Assembly: GCA_002733105.1 (NCBI GenBank)
Contig: NVUI01000009.1
Span: 2,438 to 56,203, forward strand
DNA length: 53,766 bases
Direction: 5' to 3'
From: Methylophaga sp.
Lineage (GTDB): Bacteria; Pseudomonadota; Gammaproteobacteria; Nitrosococcales; Methylophagaceae
Shown here: positions 31,870-43,246 of the stretch, piece by piece
Numbering within the stretch: the stretch's first letter is position 1
How the letters are laid out: every line of letters begins with the position of its first letter
Notes under the pieces: model-generated
Database searches by the model: none
Seen by the model: only the letters and a program-made list of their open reading frames with translations
Told to the model about the DNA's origin: nothing
Made by a program: the position numbers and the translations under genes

Positions 31870-33145
31870 TTAATTGTTCATTATTGATGCGTAAGGCAGA
31901 TTCTACCGTATGAAATGACCCAAAAACTAATATTCGATCACCTTTTTTAGTATCCTTCATCGCATGACGATGTGCGTCATCAGTTGCCATGAATGTTTTC
32001 ACATGATCCTCACCGACCACGCTGATCACTTTTTCAGCTAATTGTTCACCTGTCAGCCCTCTCCCTCCCGCTAATCCGCCAACATACCATTGATCAATTG
32101 CGGTATGAAGTGTTGATACCACAGCAATAACATCCTTATCCTTCAACATGCCTAATACAGCGATAGTACGCCCCTTATAAGGTGTGTCTTTTAATAATTT
32201 AGCAAGGTTTTCTGCACCCTGTTGGTTATGGGTTACATCAAGTATTTGTTCTACATCACCGGGTATTTGTTGAAAGCGTCCTGAAAGTTCAACTGTTCGC
32301 AAGCCTAACTTAATATTATTTGTTGAAATGGAATAATCCAGATCTGTTAATAATAGAATCACTTGTATCACTGCAGCAGCATTTTGGATTTGATATAAAC
32401 CCATTAATGCAGGCATCGGTAAGTTATCAAAACAAACATGATTATTCTGCCAACGCCAAGTATCCTTATTAAGGGTCGAGAAATAGTCAGTCTCGGCCAA
32501 ATAAACAGGTGAAGCTAAAGATGCTGCAAAGGTAAGTACACTCTGTGGTGGTTTTTGTTCTGAACATACTACCGGCTTATTGGTACGTATAACCCCTGCT
32601 TTTTCAATCCCAATTTTTTCACGTGTTGTCCCTAGCCAGTTGGTATGATCCAAGCTTATTGGAGTAATTAAGGCAATATCGGTATCAAATAAATTAACCG
32701 CATCAAGTCGGCCACCCATGCCTACCTCTAATATTGCTATATCGATATTGTGTTGCTGAAAAATATCAACAGCAGCTAATGTAGCAAACTCAAAATAGGT
32801 AAGTGAAACTTGATTACGAGCATGATCTATACGGTTAAAAGCATCACAAATTATTTTATCATCGCAGGGAATATTATTAATGCAAATACGTTCATTGTAA
32901 CGCAGGATATGTGGCGAAGTATAAGTGCCTGTGCGATATCCGGCAGCACGTAAAATACTTTCTAATATCGCTACTGAAGAACCTTTGCCATTAGTGCCAG
33001 CAACAGTCACAATGGTATAGGGAAGCTTTTTACTACCCGCTAAGTTTTCCCAAACAGCGCCGACTCTTTCAAGGCCGGGATCTACTTCAGTAAAATGTAA
33101 ATTTTCCTGCCAATCTAACCACTGAGGCAGGGTTTGAAATCGCAT
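31850..33145 (-). CDS. folC: Dihydrofolate / folylpolyglutamate synthase
   Basis: 431 residues. TVAGTNGKGSSVAILESILR is the Mur-ligase-type P-loop, with SPHILRYNERI and TPISLDHTNWLGTTREKIGIEK. Adds Glu to dihydropteroate and folates. Follows accD by 11 nt, the classic accD-folC order. Confidence 0.94.
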   Translation of the reverse strand: MRFQTLPQWLDWQENLHFTEVDPGLERVGAVWENLAGSKKLPYTIVTVAGTNGKGSSVAILESILRAAGYRTGTYTSPHILRYNERICINNIPCDDKIICDAFNRIDHARNQVSLTYFEFATLAAVDIFQQHNIDIAILEVGMGGRLDAVNLFDTDIALITPISLDHTNWLGTTREKIGIEKAGVIRTNKPVVCSEQKPPQSVLTFAASLASPVYLAETDYFSTLNKDTWRWQNNHVCFDNLPMPALMGLYQIQNAAAVIQVILLLTDLDYSISTNNIKLGLRTVELSGRFQQIPGDVEQILDVTHNQQGAENLAKLLKDTPYKGRTIAVLGMLKDKDVIAVVSTLHTAIDQWYVGGLAGGRGLTGEQLAEKVISVVGEDHVKTFMATDDAHRHAMKDTKKGDRILVFGSFHTVESALRINNEQLSGDTNE

Positions 33146-33156
33146 ATTTCTTTAAT

Positions 33157-34014
33157 CTAAACAGCTGCACGCTGCTGTAGCATAGCCACTAAGCTGGCAA
33201 CACGATCACGCATGTCACGACGATCAACAATCATATCTACCGCGCCATGGTCTAATAAAAACTCACTGCGCTGAAAACCTTCTGGCAATGTTTCGCGCAC
33301 TGTTTGTTCAATAACTCGTGGGCCTGCAAACCCTATCAGTGCTTTTGGTTCTGCTATATTAATATCACCCAACATCGCTAAACTAGCCGATACGCCACCC
33401 ATTGTTGGATCCGTTAATATAGAAATAAAAGGCACACCGGCTTTACTAAGTTGAGCAAGGATCGCACTTGTTTTTGCCATTTGCATTAAAGATAACAATC
33501 CTTCTTGCATTCGGGCACCACCACTTGCAGAAAAGCATATCAAAGGTTGTTTTGTCGCTAATGAGACTTGTGCTGCTTGCACAAATTTTTCGCCAACAAC
33601 GGACCCCATAGAGCCACCCATAAAACTAAAATCGAATGAAACAACGACGACAGGCAAATCATTGATCGATCCTTGTATTGCCAACAAAGCATCTTTTTCG
33701 CCGGTTGTTTTTTGTGCTTGCTGAATGCGATCTTTATATTTTTTGCTATCTTTAAATTTTAAAGTGTCAACGGGCCCTAGATCAGCAGCAATTTCTTGTT
33801 GACCATCTTCATCCAAAAAACTTGCTAGCCGTGTTCTCGCATTGATCCGTTGGTGATGATCACATTTAGGACAAACATGTAAATTTCTTTCTAATTCTGC
33901 ACGGTACAAAACATTGTCACATGCAGGACATTTACACCATACACCTTCAGGAACTGATTTACTCCGATTGGTAGTGCGAATTTTTGATGGAATTAATCTT
34001 TCAAACCAACTCAT
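33157..34014 (-). CDS. accD: Acetyl-CoA carboxylase carboxyltransferase subunit beta
   Basis: 285 residues. Zinc ribbon with [10 protein letters not shown] (about 27-36) and CPKCDHH (about 49-55), then the crotonase-like domain with [35 protein letters not shown] and [17 protein letters not shown]. Transfers carboxyl from biotin carrier to acetyl-CoA for fatty acid synthesis, with AccA. Lies 27 bp from trpA. Confidence 0.97.
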   Translation of the reverse strand: MSWFERLIPSKIRTTNRSKSVPEGVWCKCPACDNVLYRAELERNLHVCPKCDHHQRINARTRLASFLDEDGQQEIAADLGPVDTLKFKDSKKYKDRIQQAQKTTGEKDALLAIQGSINDLPVVVVSFDFSFMGGSMGSVVGEKFVQAAQVSLATKQPLICFSASGGARMQEGLLSLMQMAKTSAILAQLSKAGVPFISILTDPTMGGVSASLAMLGDINIAEPKALIGFAGPRVIEQTVRETLPEGFQRSEFLLDHGAVDMIVDRRDMRDRVASLVAMLQQRAAV

Positions 34015-34041
34015 TTTGTCACCTTACAATATGTATATAAT

Positions 34042-34872
34042 TTATGCGTTAGCAAGCGCATTATCTTGTGCGTTAATAGCATGCCGCATTTCAGCCAATA
34101 GGCTAGCAACAGCTTGTGCAATATTTTCTGGCCTATCTGCATGCTCTGCTATGCAGCGTACCAAGGTACTACCGACCACAACACCATCAGCCACTTTAGA
34201 TACTGCAGCTGCAGATTTACCATCTCGTATTCCAAATCCTACACCTAATGGCAGGTTTGTACACTGTTGTAGTTGGGATAATTTATCAGCCACTTCCGCC
34301 ATATCTAATACAGCTGAACCTGTTACCCCTTTTATGGATACATAATAAATGAAACCTTTTGCATGTTGAGCAATATAAGCCATTCGTTCTTTTGTGGTGG
34401 TTGGCGCCACTAAAAAGATAGTATCAATACCATGTTCAGTCATCAGGGGTAGAAATTCATCCGTTTCTTCGGGTGGCATATCAACAGTTAATACACCATC
34501 CACCCCAACTTGTTGTGCTTTTTTGGCAAAGGCTTCATAGCCCATTGATTCGATTGGATTGGCATATCCCATCAGTACTATTGGTGTTTCAGTATCTTTT
34601 TTTCTAAATTCAGCGACCATATCTAATACTTGAGAAATAGAAACATCATTTTTAAGCGCACGCTCGCACGCTTTTTGAATAATCGCTCCATCAGACATGG
34701 GATCTGAAAAAGGAATGCCTAACTCAAGAATATTGGCACCCGCATCAACTAGAGCATGCAATATCGGTACTGTTACCCAAGGTTCGGGATCACCCGCGGT
34801 AATATAAGGAATTAATGCTGTTTGGCCATCCGCTTTTAAATTAGCAAAACACTGACTAATACGACTCATCAT
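34042..34872 (-). CDS. trpA: Tryptophan synthase alpha chain
   Basis: 276 residues (starts ATGATG). LIPYITAGDPEP, ELGIPFSDPMSDGAIIQKA, GVDGVLTVDMPPEE and GFGIRDGKSAA are the TIM-barrel motifs; Glu in ELGIPFSDP and Asp in VDMPPEE are catalytic. Splits indole-3-glycerol phosphate. The stop of trpB directly abuts its start. Confidence 0.97.
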   Translation of the reverse strand: MMSRISQCFANLKADGQTALIPYITAGDPEPWVTVPILHALVDAGANILELGIPFSDPMSDGAIIQKACERALKNDVSISQVLDMVAEFRKKDTETPIVLMGYANPIESMGYEAFAKKAQQVGVDGVLTVDMPPEETDEFLPLMTEHGIDTIFLVAPTTTKERMAYIAQHAKGFIYYVSIKGVTGSAVLDMAEVADKLSQLQQCTNLPLGVGFGIRDGKSAAAVSKVADGVVVGSTLVRCIAEHADRPENIAQAVASLLAEMRHAINAQDNALANA

Positions 34873-36099
34873 TTATCCCTCAAAATTTAAACCGGCCAAT
34901 GCCGCGACAGTATGCATATCTTTATCACCACGCCCTGACAGATTCACTAACAATATTTGATCTGTTGACATTGTGGGTGCCACTTGACTTGCATATGCGA
35001 GGGCATGGCTGGATTCTAATGCGGGAATAATACCTTCGATGCGTGTCAAATCATGAAATGCTTGTAATGCATCATCATCCGTCACTGAAACATATTTTGC
35101 ACGACCAATATCTTTTAACAATGCATGTTCAGGGCCAACACCAGGGTAATCCAAGCCGGCAGAAATGGAATGTGTTTCAATAATTTGCCCATTCTTATCT
35201 TGCATTAAGTAGGTTCTATTACCATGCAAAACACCAGGAGTTCCTGCACATAGTGGTGCTGCATGCTGCCCAGTTTCAATGCCATGACCAGCACCTTCCA
35301 CTCCATACATAGCAACCGTCTCATCACCAATAAACGGATGAAATAAACCAATTGCATTTGATCCGCCACCAATACAGGCAATCAACGCATCTGGTAGCCT
35401 TCCTGTTGCTGTTAAAATTTGCTGACGTGCTTCACGGCCAATAATTGTTTGAAAGTCACGCACCATTTCAGGATAAGGATGTGGCCCAGCCACCGTACCA
35501 ATAATATAGAAAGTATTATCGATATTAGTTACCCAATCACGTAATGCTTCATTTAAAGCATCTTTTAACGTGCGTGAGCCAGAGTCTACAGGGATAACTT
35601 CAGCCCCTAATAATTTCATCCGGTAAACATTCATTGCCTGCCGCTTGACGTCTTCTGCTCCCATATAAACAACACATTCAATACCAAGGCGAGCAGCAAC
35701 TGTCGCTGTGGCAACACCATGTTGCCCTGCCCCGGTTTCTGCGATGATGCGTGTTTTACCCATCCGTTTAGCTAATAATGCTTGGCCTATCGTATTATTT
35801 ATTTTATGGGCACCGGTATGATTCAAATCTTCACGTTTAAGATAGATCTGAGCACCACCCAATCGTTTGCTCCAATTCTGTGCATGATAAAGTGGAGATG
35901 GCCGGCCAACATAATCCGACAAATCTTTATCCATCTCAGCTTGAAATTCAGGATCATGCTTATATTGCTTATACGCTTTTTCTAGCTCATAAATAGCTTC
36001 CATCAACGTTTCGCCGACATAACGACCGCCATAAGGGCCAAAATGTCCTTTATCGTCAGGATATGTTTGGTAATACTCGTTGTTTAGCTGTTCAGCCAT
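34873..36099 (-). CDS. trpB: Tryptophan synthase beta chain
   Basis: 408 residues. PLP Lys lies in [20 protein letters not shown]; also [14 protein letters not shown] and [11 protein letters not shown]-like ([15 protein letters not shown]). Makes Trp from indole and serine. Overlaps trpF by 8 nt and abuts trpA, so trpFBA is one unit. Confidence 0.98.
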   Translation of the reverse strand: MAEQLNNEYYQTYPDDKGHFGPYGGRYVGETLMEAIYELEKAYKQYKHDPEFQAEMDKDLSDYVGRPSPLYHAQNWSKRLGGAQIYLKREDLNHTGAHKINNTIGQALLAKRMGKTRIIAETGAGQHGVATATVAARLGIECVVYMGAEDVKRQAMNVYRMKLLGAEVIPVDSGSRTLKDALNEALRDWVTNIDNTFYIIGTVAGPHPYPEMVRDFQTIIGREARQQILTATGRLPDALIACIGGGSNAIGLFHPFIGDETVAMYGVEGAGHGIETGQHAAPLCAGTPGVLHGNRTYLMQDKNGQIIETHSISAGLDYPGVGPEHALLKDIGRAKYVSVTDDDALQAFHDLTRIEGIIPALESSHALAYASQVAPTMSTDQILLVNLSGRGDKDMHTVAALAGLNFEG

Positions 36100-36706
36100 T
36101 CGCTACCTCTTGCATAAAAGCGCTTATCTTCATGTTACTTTTTATTCCTTTTGACTCTTCTACTCCACCACTCACATCGACGGCATAAGGCTGCACTTGT
36201 TGGATTGCTGATGCAACATTATCAACCGTCAATCCTCCTGCAAGAATGATTGATTTATCCACCTTATTAATTAGTGACCAATCAAATACCTGTCCAGTTC
36301 CTCCAGGAATACCTGCTTGAAAACTATCAAGCAAAATTGCTGTTGCCGATGAATATCGCTCAGAAAATGCGATCAGATCGGTATTTTCTTGCATTCTTAA
36401 TGCTTTTAAATAAGGCTTGTTAAACTGCTCACAATATTCTGGAGATTCTTCACCATGAAATTGTAATACATCAATAGGTAAAGCATTAATGCAGTTGTTT
36501 ACATCTTCCGGCTCTGCATTGACAAATAGTGCCACAACACTGGTAAATAGCGGTGATTGCGACAAAATTTCTTTTGCTTTCGCTATAGTGACAGCTCTTG
36601 GGCTAGGTGGATAAAAAACTAAACCTATTGCATCTGCACCCATTTCGGCTGCAAATTCAGCATCTTGGCGACGGGTTATGCCACAAATTTTTACTCGAGT
36701 TCTCAT
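36092..36706 (-). CDS. trpF: Phosphoribosylanthranilate isomerase
   Basis: 204 residues. [20 protein letters not shown] holds the catalytic Cys, [14 protein letters not shown] the loop, [30 protein letters not shown] and [14 protein letters not shown] the phosphate-binding part. Third enzyme of the Trp pathway. It lies 36 bp downstream of truA. Confidence 0.96.
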   Translation of the reverse strand: MRTRVKICGITRRQDAEFAAEMGADAIGLVFYPPSPRAVTIAKAKEILSQSPLFTSVVALFVNAEPEDVNNCINALPIDVLQFHGEESPEYCEQFNKPYLKALRMQENTDLIAFSERYSSATAILLDSFQAGIPGGTGQVFDWSLINKVDKSIILAGGLTVDNVASAIQQVQPYAVDVSGGVEESKGIKSNMKISAFMQEVANG

Positions 36707-36742
36707 CGTTCAAAGGGACATCTTGTATTGAGGACTAATACT

Positions 36743-37522
36743 TTACCAGAGCACGGGAAAAGCTGACACTGTTGGCAGCGAATATTCTTTAGGATATTCC
36801 ACATTAATAAAATATAAACCTTGTGGTGGAGAAGTGATACCGCCATGAGAACGATCACGGCTTTCTAATACTTGCTGTGCCCATTCTATTGGTTTCCGGC
36901 CTTCGCCTATAGGGACTAGTACGCCGACCAAATTTCTTACCATGTGATGCAAAAAAGATTGGGCCTTAACATCAATAGCAATACAGTCTCCTCGGCGAGA
37001 GACTTGAATTTTTTCTACTGTTTTAATTGGGCTATGAGCCTGACATAGCTTGGCTCGAAAAGATGAAAAATCATGGTGTCCAACCAACATGTCGGCAGCA
37101 GCTTGCATTCGTTCTACATTCAAAGGACTAAATAACCACCACATTTTATCTGCATGAATAGCGGATCTACTGACTCGGTTTAAAATGAGATAGCGGTAAC
37201 TTCGATTTAACGCTGAAAACCGTGCACTGAAATCATCAGCCACTGGTTTTGCCCAGATCACATTAATATCGTTAGGTAAATTAGTATTAAGCCCTAACAC
37301 CCAATTGCGCTCATCACGATTAACGGTCGTCTCAAAATGCACAACTTGCTGTAAAGCATGAACGCCAGAGTCGGTGCGGCCCGCCGCAACTGTTTTTACA
37401 GAATGATTAGCAACAACAGCTAAAGCAAGCTCTAAGCAACCTTGGACCGTTCTTTGTTCAGGCTGAACTTGCCAGCCGGCAAATTTAGTACCATCATATT
37501 CGACGCCTAAAGCGATTCTCAC
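36743..37522 (-). CDS. truA: tRNA pseudouridine(38-40) synthase
   Basis: 259 residues. GVEYDGTKFAGWQVQP, AAGRTDSGVHALQQVVHFET (catalytic Asp in GRTDSGVHA), RSYRYLILNR, and FLHHMVRNLVGVLV. Modifies the anticodon arm of tRNA. It sits 10 bp after fimV, the common fimV-truA-trpF order. Confidence 0.96.
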   Translation of the reverse strand: MRIALGVEYDGTKFAGWQVQPEQRTVQGCLELALAVVANHSVKTVAAGRTDSGVHALQQVVHFETTVNRDERNWVLGLNTNLPNDINVIWAKPVADDFSARFSALNRSYRYLILNRVSRSAIHADKMWWLFSPLNVERMQAAADMLVGHHDFSSFRAKLCQAHSPIKTVEKIQVSRRGDCIAIDVKAQSFLHHMVRNLVGVLVPIGEGRKPIEWAQQVLESRDRSHGGITSPPQGLYFINVEYPKEYSLPTVSAFPVLW

Positions 37523-37531
37523 CTACTCAGC

Positions 37532-40327
37532 CTATGATGACAGATCGTTCAACATGCTTTTTGCACGTTCCTTCTGCTCATCATTAGCGTCTGTCATCAC
37601 TTCTTCAAGAATATTACGTGCCCCTTCAGGATCACCCATATCAAGATAGGCTGCAGCTAAATCAAGCTTAGTTTCAGCTTCATCAATTTCATCAATTTCT
37701 CCAATATCAAACTTGAGATCAGCTGTATCTGAACTTTCATCCATTTCAACTGCATCATCTAATGACTCAGATAATTCACGTGTGGCAGCATCCAAATCTT
37801 GTTCCGAAATCACGCCTAGCGCATCTAACTCAATTGATCCAAGATCTGACTCTGGATCTGTAAGATCCAGTGTCATCGGTTCAGCATCAAACGCTAGTGC
37901 TTCATCACTATCTAAAGATGTAATATCCTTTGTTAGCGGAGTATCAAAGTCACCTATTTCATCCTCTAAGCTTAGTTCTTCAACATTATCCGAACTAAAT
38001 GCAACAGCATCATCATTGCTTGATAATACTTCAATCTCTGCCTCAGCATCGTTAGTAGAATTTATATCTACATCAAAAGCTAATAGTTCATCGTCACTAT
38101 CATCTATAGAAGAACTCTCATCTAGAGTAGTATCTTCAATATCACCACTCTCCATTTCAATATCGTCTAGATTAAATTCAAGATGACCAAATTCTTCTTC
38201 TTTTTCACTATCAGTACTGATATCTTCATCAATACCATCAGATGCAATTTCAACCTCTGTTTCATCCAACTTGAACATATCATGTTCAGGTGCAAGCTCT
38301 CTGCCCCAAGCAGAAATTTCGACCCATTCTGCAGAATCTTTATCCACAATGGTTTGGTCGGCTAAGTCAATAAATGCATCCACATCCTGCTGTTTAAATG
38401 ATACAAACAATAATTTTTGGATTACTTTCTCATTATCAGGCTCTAACTGCTTCGCTAAGTCTAATGATGTTTTTGCTTGTTCATAATCAGCATAACCAAC
38501 GAATATATCTGCTTGTTCAATCAAATCTTCTGTCGTTTTGATATTAACATTCTCAGCAGAGAGATCTTCACTGGTTTCACTGACCAAAATATCTTCTTCA
38601 ACACCTGTTTGCTGAGTCCCTTTCATCACAGGTGGTGCTGGTGTCGGCGTACCTTCAAGTTTTTCTACCGCTTCATCCCAACTCACTCCCGCATTTTTAC
38701 GATTACGGATAAGCAATAAAAGTAATAGCAGAATTAAAACACCACCAAGCGCAGTTTCTATTTTATGCTGTTCTACAAACTGTGTGGCTTTCGCTATATT
38801 AGACTTAATTTCACCTTCATCTACCTGTATCAAAGCTGATGTTTTTGAAATAATATCTTCAGCGAAGGGAACATTAGATAAATCGATCTCATCTAGTGCA
38901 TTTTCGCTTACTGCTTGCTCTACTAACTCAGAACTGTCATCAGATGGCAGCAATTCATTCGCAGATATCTCATCACTATCTTGGGCAGAAACGACTGGTT
39001 CGCCCGCATCATCAAACATCTCTTGATCAACTGTATCACCTTCTTTTACTATATCTACGGCTTCCGCATATTGATCAAGTAAAGCTATTGCTTCTTGGTG
39101 TAAGCTGTCGATACCTTCAGAAGATTCTACTTTTTGATCTTGTTCTAATGCACTTTGTAATCGAGCAAAATCTGCATCTTTCAATGAAATTAAGCGGCGC
39201 ATGGTCTCCAACTGCTCTTCCATCACTGACATGCGAGCTTTAATATCTATATTCTCTTGCACTTGTCCTTCAAGTGTTTCTTCAGCCAGGGTTAATTGTT
39301 CACTTAATTTTTTAAGATCTTTATTACCCGACAAAGATAATCCGTTGTCATTCATGGAGGCTTCTTCAGCTGGAACGACTAATTTTAAATGTGCTTCAGT
39401 TTCATTGTCTGCTGAAGATGCTGTTGGCATCTCAACAGCCTCAATGGGTTTATTTTGTTCCTGTCCTACATTATCATTTGCTTGAACATTACTTTGACTA
39501 ACAGCTGTATTTGCCGGTGCAGGCACCTTCGTTTTATGTCTGTTTTTCCATAATGCATTTTGGTCTAACACTGCAGCAATGGCTTGTGCTTTAGACAACT
39601 GTTCAATGACATCTACTGAAGGTAGCTCAAGTGTATAGCCTGCTTTTAAGCCATTAATATTATCTCTTGAAAATGCTCTGGGGTTTTGTTTAACAATAGC
39701 CAACATCATTTGATGGACTGACACTGTTGTTTGTGAACGGGTTTTTAATGCGATATCCCACAATGTATCTGTTCTACCCGTTGGTCCATAGCTAGTCGCC
39801 GAAGATAAGTCTGCTGAAGGATATTGGTAGTCAGTCCTTTTCGGCTTACTAGTCCTAGAGGTTGATTTGCTCGTTGTTGCCTTAGGCACTGGCGTGCTGG
39901 TCATCTCAACAGGTCGGTTAAATACCTCTTTTGGTGGATCAAGTAAAACGGTATATTCACGAATTAGTCGGCCTTGCCCCGTTGTTGCCATCAGTAAAAA
40001 ATCTAAAAAAGGTTCTTTTACTGATTGCTCAGAGGTGATTAAAATAACCAGCCCTTTGGGTCTTTCGACCAACTCAAATTTAAGTTGTGTCAATATTAAA
40101 CTACGGTCAAGTCCTGCTTTGATAAACTCATCATTTGATGCTAATCGTATCTCTAAATTAGTAGCATCGTCTTCTCGCAATGCTGTCACACCAATTTCAG
40201 CCTTAAAAGGTTCATTAAGTGCCGAAGATAACTCTATCTTGCCTAAGCCAAATGCATTTGCATGCATGGGAGTTAAAAAACCTAAAGCAGTCACAACTGC
40301 TAAACTGGCAAATGTTGTATATTTCAT
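37532..40327 (-). CDS. fimV: FimV-like pilus assembly / polarity protein
   Basis: 931 residues. Signal peptide (cleavage about MHANA), conserved LGKIELSSALNEPFKAEIGV, a LysM-type segment around residues 180-240 (TLWDIALKTRSQTTVSVHQM), a coiled coil around 330-400, one membrane helix (TALGGVLILLLLLLLIRNRK, about 535-554) and a long acidic cytoplasmic part ending in a TPR-like FimV_C domain (LAAAYLDMGDPEGARNILEE). Anchored in peptidoglycan, it organises type IV pili and polar machinery. The acidic middle region is variable in the family. Confidence 0.93.
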   Translation of the reverse strand: MKYTTFASLAVVTALGFLTPMHANAFGLGKIELSSALNEPFKAEIGVTALREDDATNLEIRLASNDEFIKAGLDRSLILTQLKFELVERPKGLVILITSEQSVKEPFLDFLLMATTGQGRLIREYTVLLDPPKEVFNRPVEMTSTPVPKATTSKSTSRTSKPKRTDYQYPSADLSSATSYGPTGRTDTLWDIALKTRSQTTVSVHQMMLAIVKQNPRAFSRDNINGLKAGYTLELPSVDVIEQLSKAQAIAAVLDQNALWKNRHKTKVPAPANTAVSQSNVQANDNVGQEQNKPIEAVEMPTASSADNETEAHLKLVVPAEEASMNDNGLSLSGNKDLKKLSEQLTLAEETLEGQVQENIDIKARMSVMEEQLETMRRLISLKDADFARLQSALEQDQKVESSEGIDSLHQEAIALLDQYAEAVDIVKEGDTVDQEMFDDAGEPVVSAQDSDEISANELLPSDDSSELVEQAVSENALDEIDLSNVPFAEDIISKTSALIQVDEGEIKSNIAKATQFVEQHKIETALGGVLILLLLLLLIRNRKNAGVSWDEAVEKLEGTPTPAPPVMKGTQQTGVEEDILVSETSEDLSAENVNIKTTEDLIEQADIFVGYADYEQAKTSLDLAKQLEPDNEKVIQKLLFVSFKQQDVDAFIDLADQTIVDKDSAEWVEISAWGRELAPEHDMFKLDETEVEIASDGIDEDISTDSEKEEEFGHLEFNLDDIEMESGDIEDTTLDESSSIDDSDDELLAFDVDINSTNDAEAEIEVLSSNDDAVAFSSDNVEELSLEDEIGDFDTPLTKDITSLDSDEALAFDAEPMTLDLTDPESDLGSIELDALGVISEQDLDAATRELSESLDDAVEMDESSDTADLKFDIGEIDEIDEAETKLDLAAAYLDMGDPEGARNILEEVMTDANDEQKERAKSMLNDLSS

Positions 40328-40361
40328 TTCAACCCCTTGCTAATATTACTATTTTTTATTT

Positions 40362-41384
40362 TTATAAGTATTTTTCGACTAAAACTTCAGCAATCTGAAT
40401 GCTATTTAATGCAGCACCTTTACGTACATTATCGGCAACCACCCATAAGTTCAAACCTTTCGGATGTGAAATATCTTCTCGTATACGTCCAACATAGACA
40501 GGATCTGTACCAGAAGCATCTGACACTGCAGTAGGATACCCTCCATCAGTATGTTCATCTAGCACCACTATTCCAGGTGTTTCTGATAATAATTTTTTAG
40601 CCTCTTTTGCTGTTATTTTATCTTTAGTCTCTATATGTATGGCTTCTGAATGTCCATAAAACACAGGTACACGAACGGCTGTAGGATTAACTAAAATGGC
40701 ATCATCGCCCATAATTTTTTTAGTCTCCCATACCATTTTCATTTCTTCTTTGGTATAGCCGTTATCCATAAATACATCTATATGGGGTATGACATTAAAA
40801 GCAATTTGTTTAGGGTAGACATCAGTTTCGACAGTTCGGCCATTTAATAATGCTGCGGTCTGCTTTGCCAACTCTTCCATTGCTGGTTTTCCAGTGCCAG
40901 ATACTGCTTGATATGTACACACATTTAAACGTGTTATTCCTACCGCATCATAGATAGGCTTCAGGGCTACCATCATTTGAATAGTAGAACAATTAGGGTT
41001 GGCAATAATGCCCCTGTTTTTATAGTCTGCAATAGCATCAGGATTAACTTCTGGTACAACTAACGGAATATCATCGTCATAACGAAACTGTGAAGTATTA
41101 TCAATAACAATACAGCCAGCCTCGGCTGCTTTAGGTGCGTAAATTTTAGACACACTTGCACCGGGTGAAAACAAACCAATTTGAACTTTAGAAAAATCAA
41201 ATGTGGCTAAATTCTCGACAATTAATGACTTATTACCAAATCTAACTGTACTACCAGCTGAACGCTCACTGGCAAGAGCATATATATTATCTATTGGAAA
41301 ATCACGCTGATGTAATAACTCCAGCATTGTTTCACCCACGGCACCCGTTGCGCCAACGACGGCAACATTCACTTTTTTACTCAC
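40362..41384 (-). CDS. asd: Aspartate-semialdehyde dehydrogenase
   Basis: 340 residues. NAD(P)-binding VNVAVVGATGAVGETMLELL, catalytic Cys in IIANPNCSTIQM, and active-site His in RVPVFYGHSEAIHIET. Makes aspartate semialdehyde for Lys, Met, Thr and diaminopimelate. Lies 34 bp upstream of fimV and 28 bp after leuB. Confidence 0.97.
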   Translation of the reverse strand: MSKKVNVAVVGATGAVGETMLELLHQRDFPIDNIYALASERSAGSTVRFGNKSLIVENLATFDFSKVQIGLFSPGASVSKIYAPKAAEAGCIVIDNTSQFRYDDDIPLVVPEVNPDAIADYKNRGIIANPNCSTIQMMVALKPIYDAVGITRLNVCTYQAVSGTGKPAMEELAKQTAALLNGRTVETDVYPKQIAFNVIPHIDVFMDNGYTKEEMKMVWETKKIMGDDAILVNPTAVRVPVFYGHSEAIHIETKDKITAKEAKKLLSETPGIVVLDEHTDGGYPTAVSDASGTDPVYVGRIREDISHPKGLNLWVVADNVRKGAALNSIQIAEVLVEKYL

Positions 41385-41411
41385 ATTTCACCTAACATTA
41401 TCAATTCTAAA

Positions 41412-42482
41412 TTATAGTGCTGCAACAACTGCATCACCCATTTCTGAAGTCCCTACTTTTGTCATCCCTTCTGAATATATATCTGCAGTCCGTAGGCCTT
41501 GATCAAGCACAGTACTTACCGCTTTCTCAATCCGATCAGCCATATCTGCTTGGTTCAAGGTATAACGCAACATCATCGCCACAGACAATATGGTGGCTAA
41601 CGGATTAGCTATATTTTGACCCGCAATGTCTGGAGCAGAACCATGAATAGGTTCATACATACCTTTACTATTTTCATCTAGTGATGCTGAAGGCAGCATA
41701 CCTATTGAACCCGTTAACATTGAGGCGCAGTCTGATAAAATATCACCAAACATATTGGTGGTCACCATGACATCAAATTGCTTCGGTGCACGCACTAACT
41801 GCATCGCCGCATTATCAACATACATATGGCTCAAGTCTATATCATCATAATTGCTAGCCATATCAATCATTGTTTCGCGCCATAACTCTGTGCATTCAAG
41901 TACATTCGCCTTATCAACTGAACACACTCGACCTTGGCGTTTTCTAGCAATATCAAAAGCCACTTTAGCGATTCTTCGAACTTCACTTTCGCGATAAACC
42001 AAAGTATTAAAGCCTTCCTTTTCACCATTCTCTAAAATTCGAATTCCGCGTGGTTGACCAAAATAGATACCCCCCGTTAATTCACGGACAATCATCAAAT
42101 CCAACCCTGCTACAACCTCAGGTTTTAAGGTAGAGGCATCCGCTAATTGAGGATATAAAATAGCGGGGCGTAAGTTAGCAAATAAGTTCAATGCACTGCG
42201 AATACCTAGCAGCCCTTTTTCAGGACGAACACTAATATCAAGTGACTCCCATTTATATCCACCGACAGCACCCAATAAAATAGCATCAGCAGCTTGAGAG
42301 ATTGCTAGTGTTTCCTCAGGTAAAGGCGTGCCTGTTTCATCATATGCTGCCCCACCAATTAATCCATATTCAATATCGACCTCTAAACCGTCAACTTTAA
42401 GTCTATCTAATATTTTTATTGCTTCGGCAACAATCTCAGGTCCAATACCATCGCCGGGTAAAACTGCTATTTTTTTTGTCAT
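41412..42482 (-). CDS. leuB: 3-isopropylmalate dehydrogenase
   Basis: 356 residues. [43 protein letters not shown], and [20 protein letters not shown] are the family's signatures (substrate and Mg/NAD sites). Third step of leucine synthesis. 102 bp separate it from leuD. Confidence 0.97.
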   Translation of the reverse strand: MTKKIAVLPGDGIGPEIVAEAIKILDRLKVDGLEVDIEYGLIGGAAYDETGTPLPEETLAISQAADAILLGAVGGYKWESLDISVRPEKGLLGIRSALNLFANLRPAILYPQLADASTLKPEVVAGLDLMIVRELTGGIYFGQPRGIRILENGEKEGFNTLVYRESEVRRIAKVAFDIARKRQGRVCSVDKANVLECTELWRETMIDMASNYDDIDLSHMYVDNAAMQLVRAPKQFDVMVTTNMFGDILSDCASMLTGSIGMLPSASLDENSKGMYEPIHGSAPDIAGQNIANPLATILSVAMMLRYTLNQADMADRIEKAVSTVLDQGLRTADIYSEGMTKVGTSEMGDAVVAAL

Positions 42483-42584
42483 GCTTCATTATTCGCTAAA
42501 AAAGTAAAAAAATATGTGCGTTAACACACCTATTTAAGAAAGAATATAGGTAAAACATATAATATCATGATAACTCATATGTTT

Positions 42585-43223
42585 TTATGAAAAAAGCCAG
42601 GGGGCTTGCTGCTTTCTGCGTTGCTCATATGCTTCAATTTCATCTATATGTTGTAATGTTAAATCAATGTCATCAAGACCATTAAGCAGGCAATGTTTTT
42701 TGAACGGATCTATCTCAAATGAAATTGTTTTGTCTGAAGGCAGCGTTATCAGTTGGTTTTGCAAATCTACGGTTAATTGGTAACCGCTATTCTTATCTAC
42801 ATCAGTAAATAATTCATCGACAATATTTTCATTTAGCTGAATAGCTAAAATGCCATTTTTACTGGTGTTATTGAAAAAAATATCTGCAAAGCTTGACGCA
42901 ATAATGACTCGAATACCGAAGTCCTCTAGTGCCCAAACAGCATGTTCCCGGCTTGAGCCACAACCAAAGTTTTCACGCGCAAGCAAAATACTGCCATGTT
43001 TATATCGTGGCAGGTTGAGAACAAACTGTTGATTTAACGGTCTATTTGTACAATCTTTACCCGGCTCACCTAAATCCAAATATCGCCATTCATCAAACAA
43101 ATTGGGACCAAATCCGCTACGTTTGATTGATTTTAAGAATTGTTTTGGAATAATGGCATCCGTATCTACATTCGGCCTATCTAAGGGGATAACCACACCC
43201 TGTTCTATGGTAAAAGCTTGCAT
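42585..43223 (-). CDS. leuD: 3-isopropylmalate dehydratase small subunit
   Basis: 212 residues. [40 protein letters not shown] and [17 protein letters not shown] are typical. Needs LeuC (large subunit, iron-sulfur), which is expected directly upstream in many relatives but is not in this window. Confidence 0.97.
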   Translation of the reverse strand: MQAFTIEQGVVIPLDRPNVDTDAIIPKQFLKSIKRSGFGPNLFDEWRYLDLGEPGKDCTNRPLNQQFVLNLPRYKHGSILLARENFGCGSSREHAVWALEDFGIRVIIASSFADIFFNNTSKNGILAIQLNENIVDELFTDVDKNSGYQLTVDLQNQLITLPSDKTISFEIDPFKKHCLLNGLDDIDLTLQHIDEIEAYEQRRKQQAPWLFS

Positions 43224-43246
43224 TAATATTTAATCACTTTAGTTTT

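Noticed and set aside
37713-38186. Plus-strand Ser-rich frames within fimV
   Set aside because: They arise from the acidic, repetitive part of fimV read backwards.
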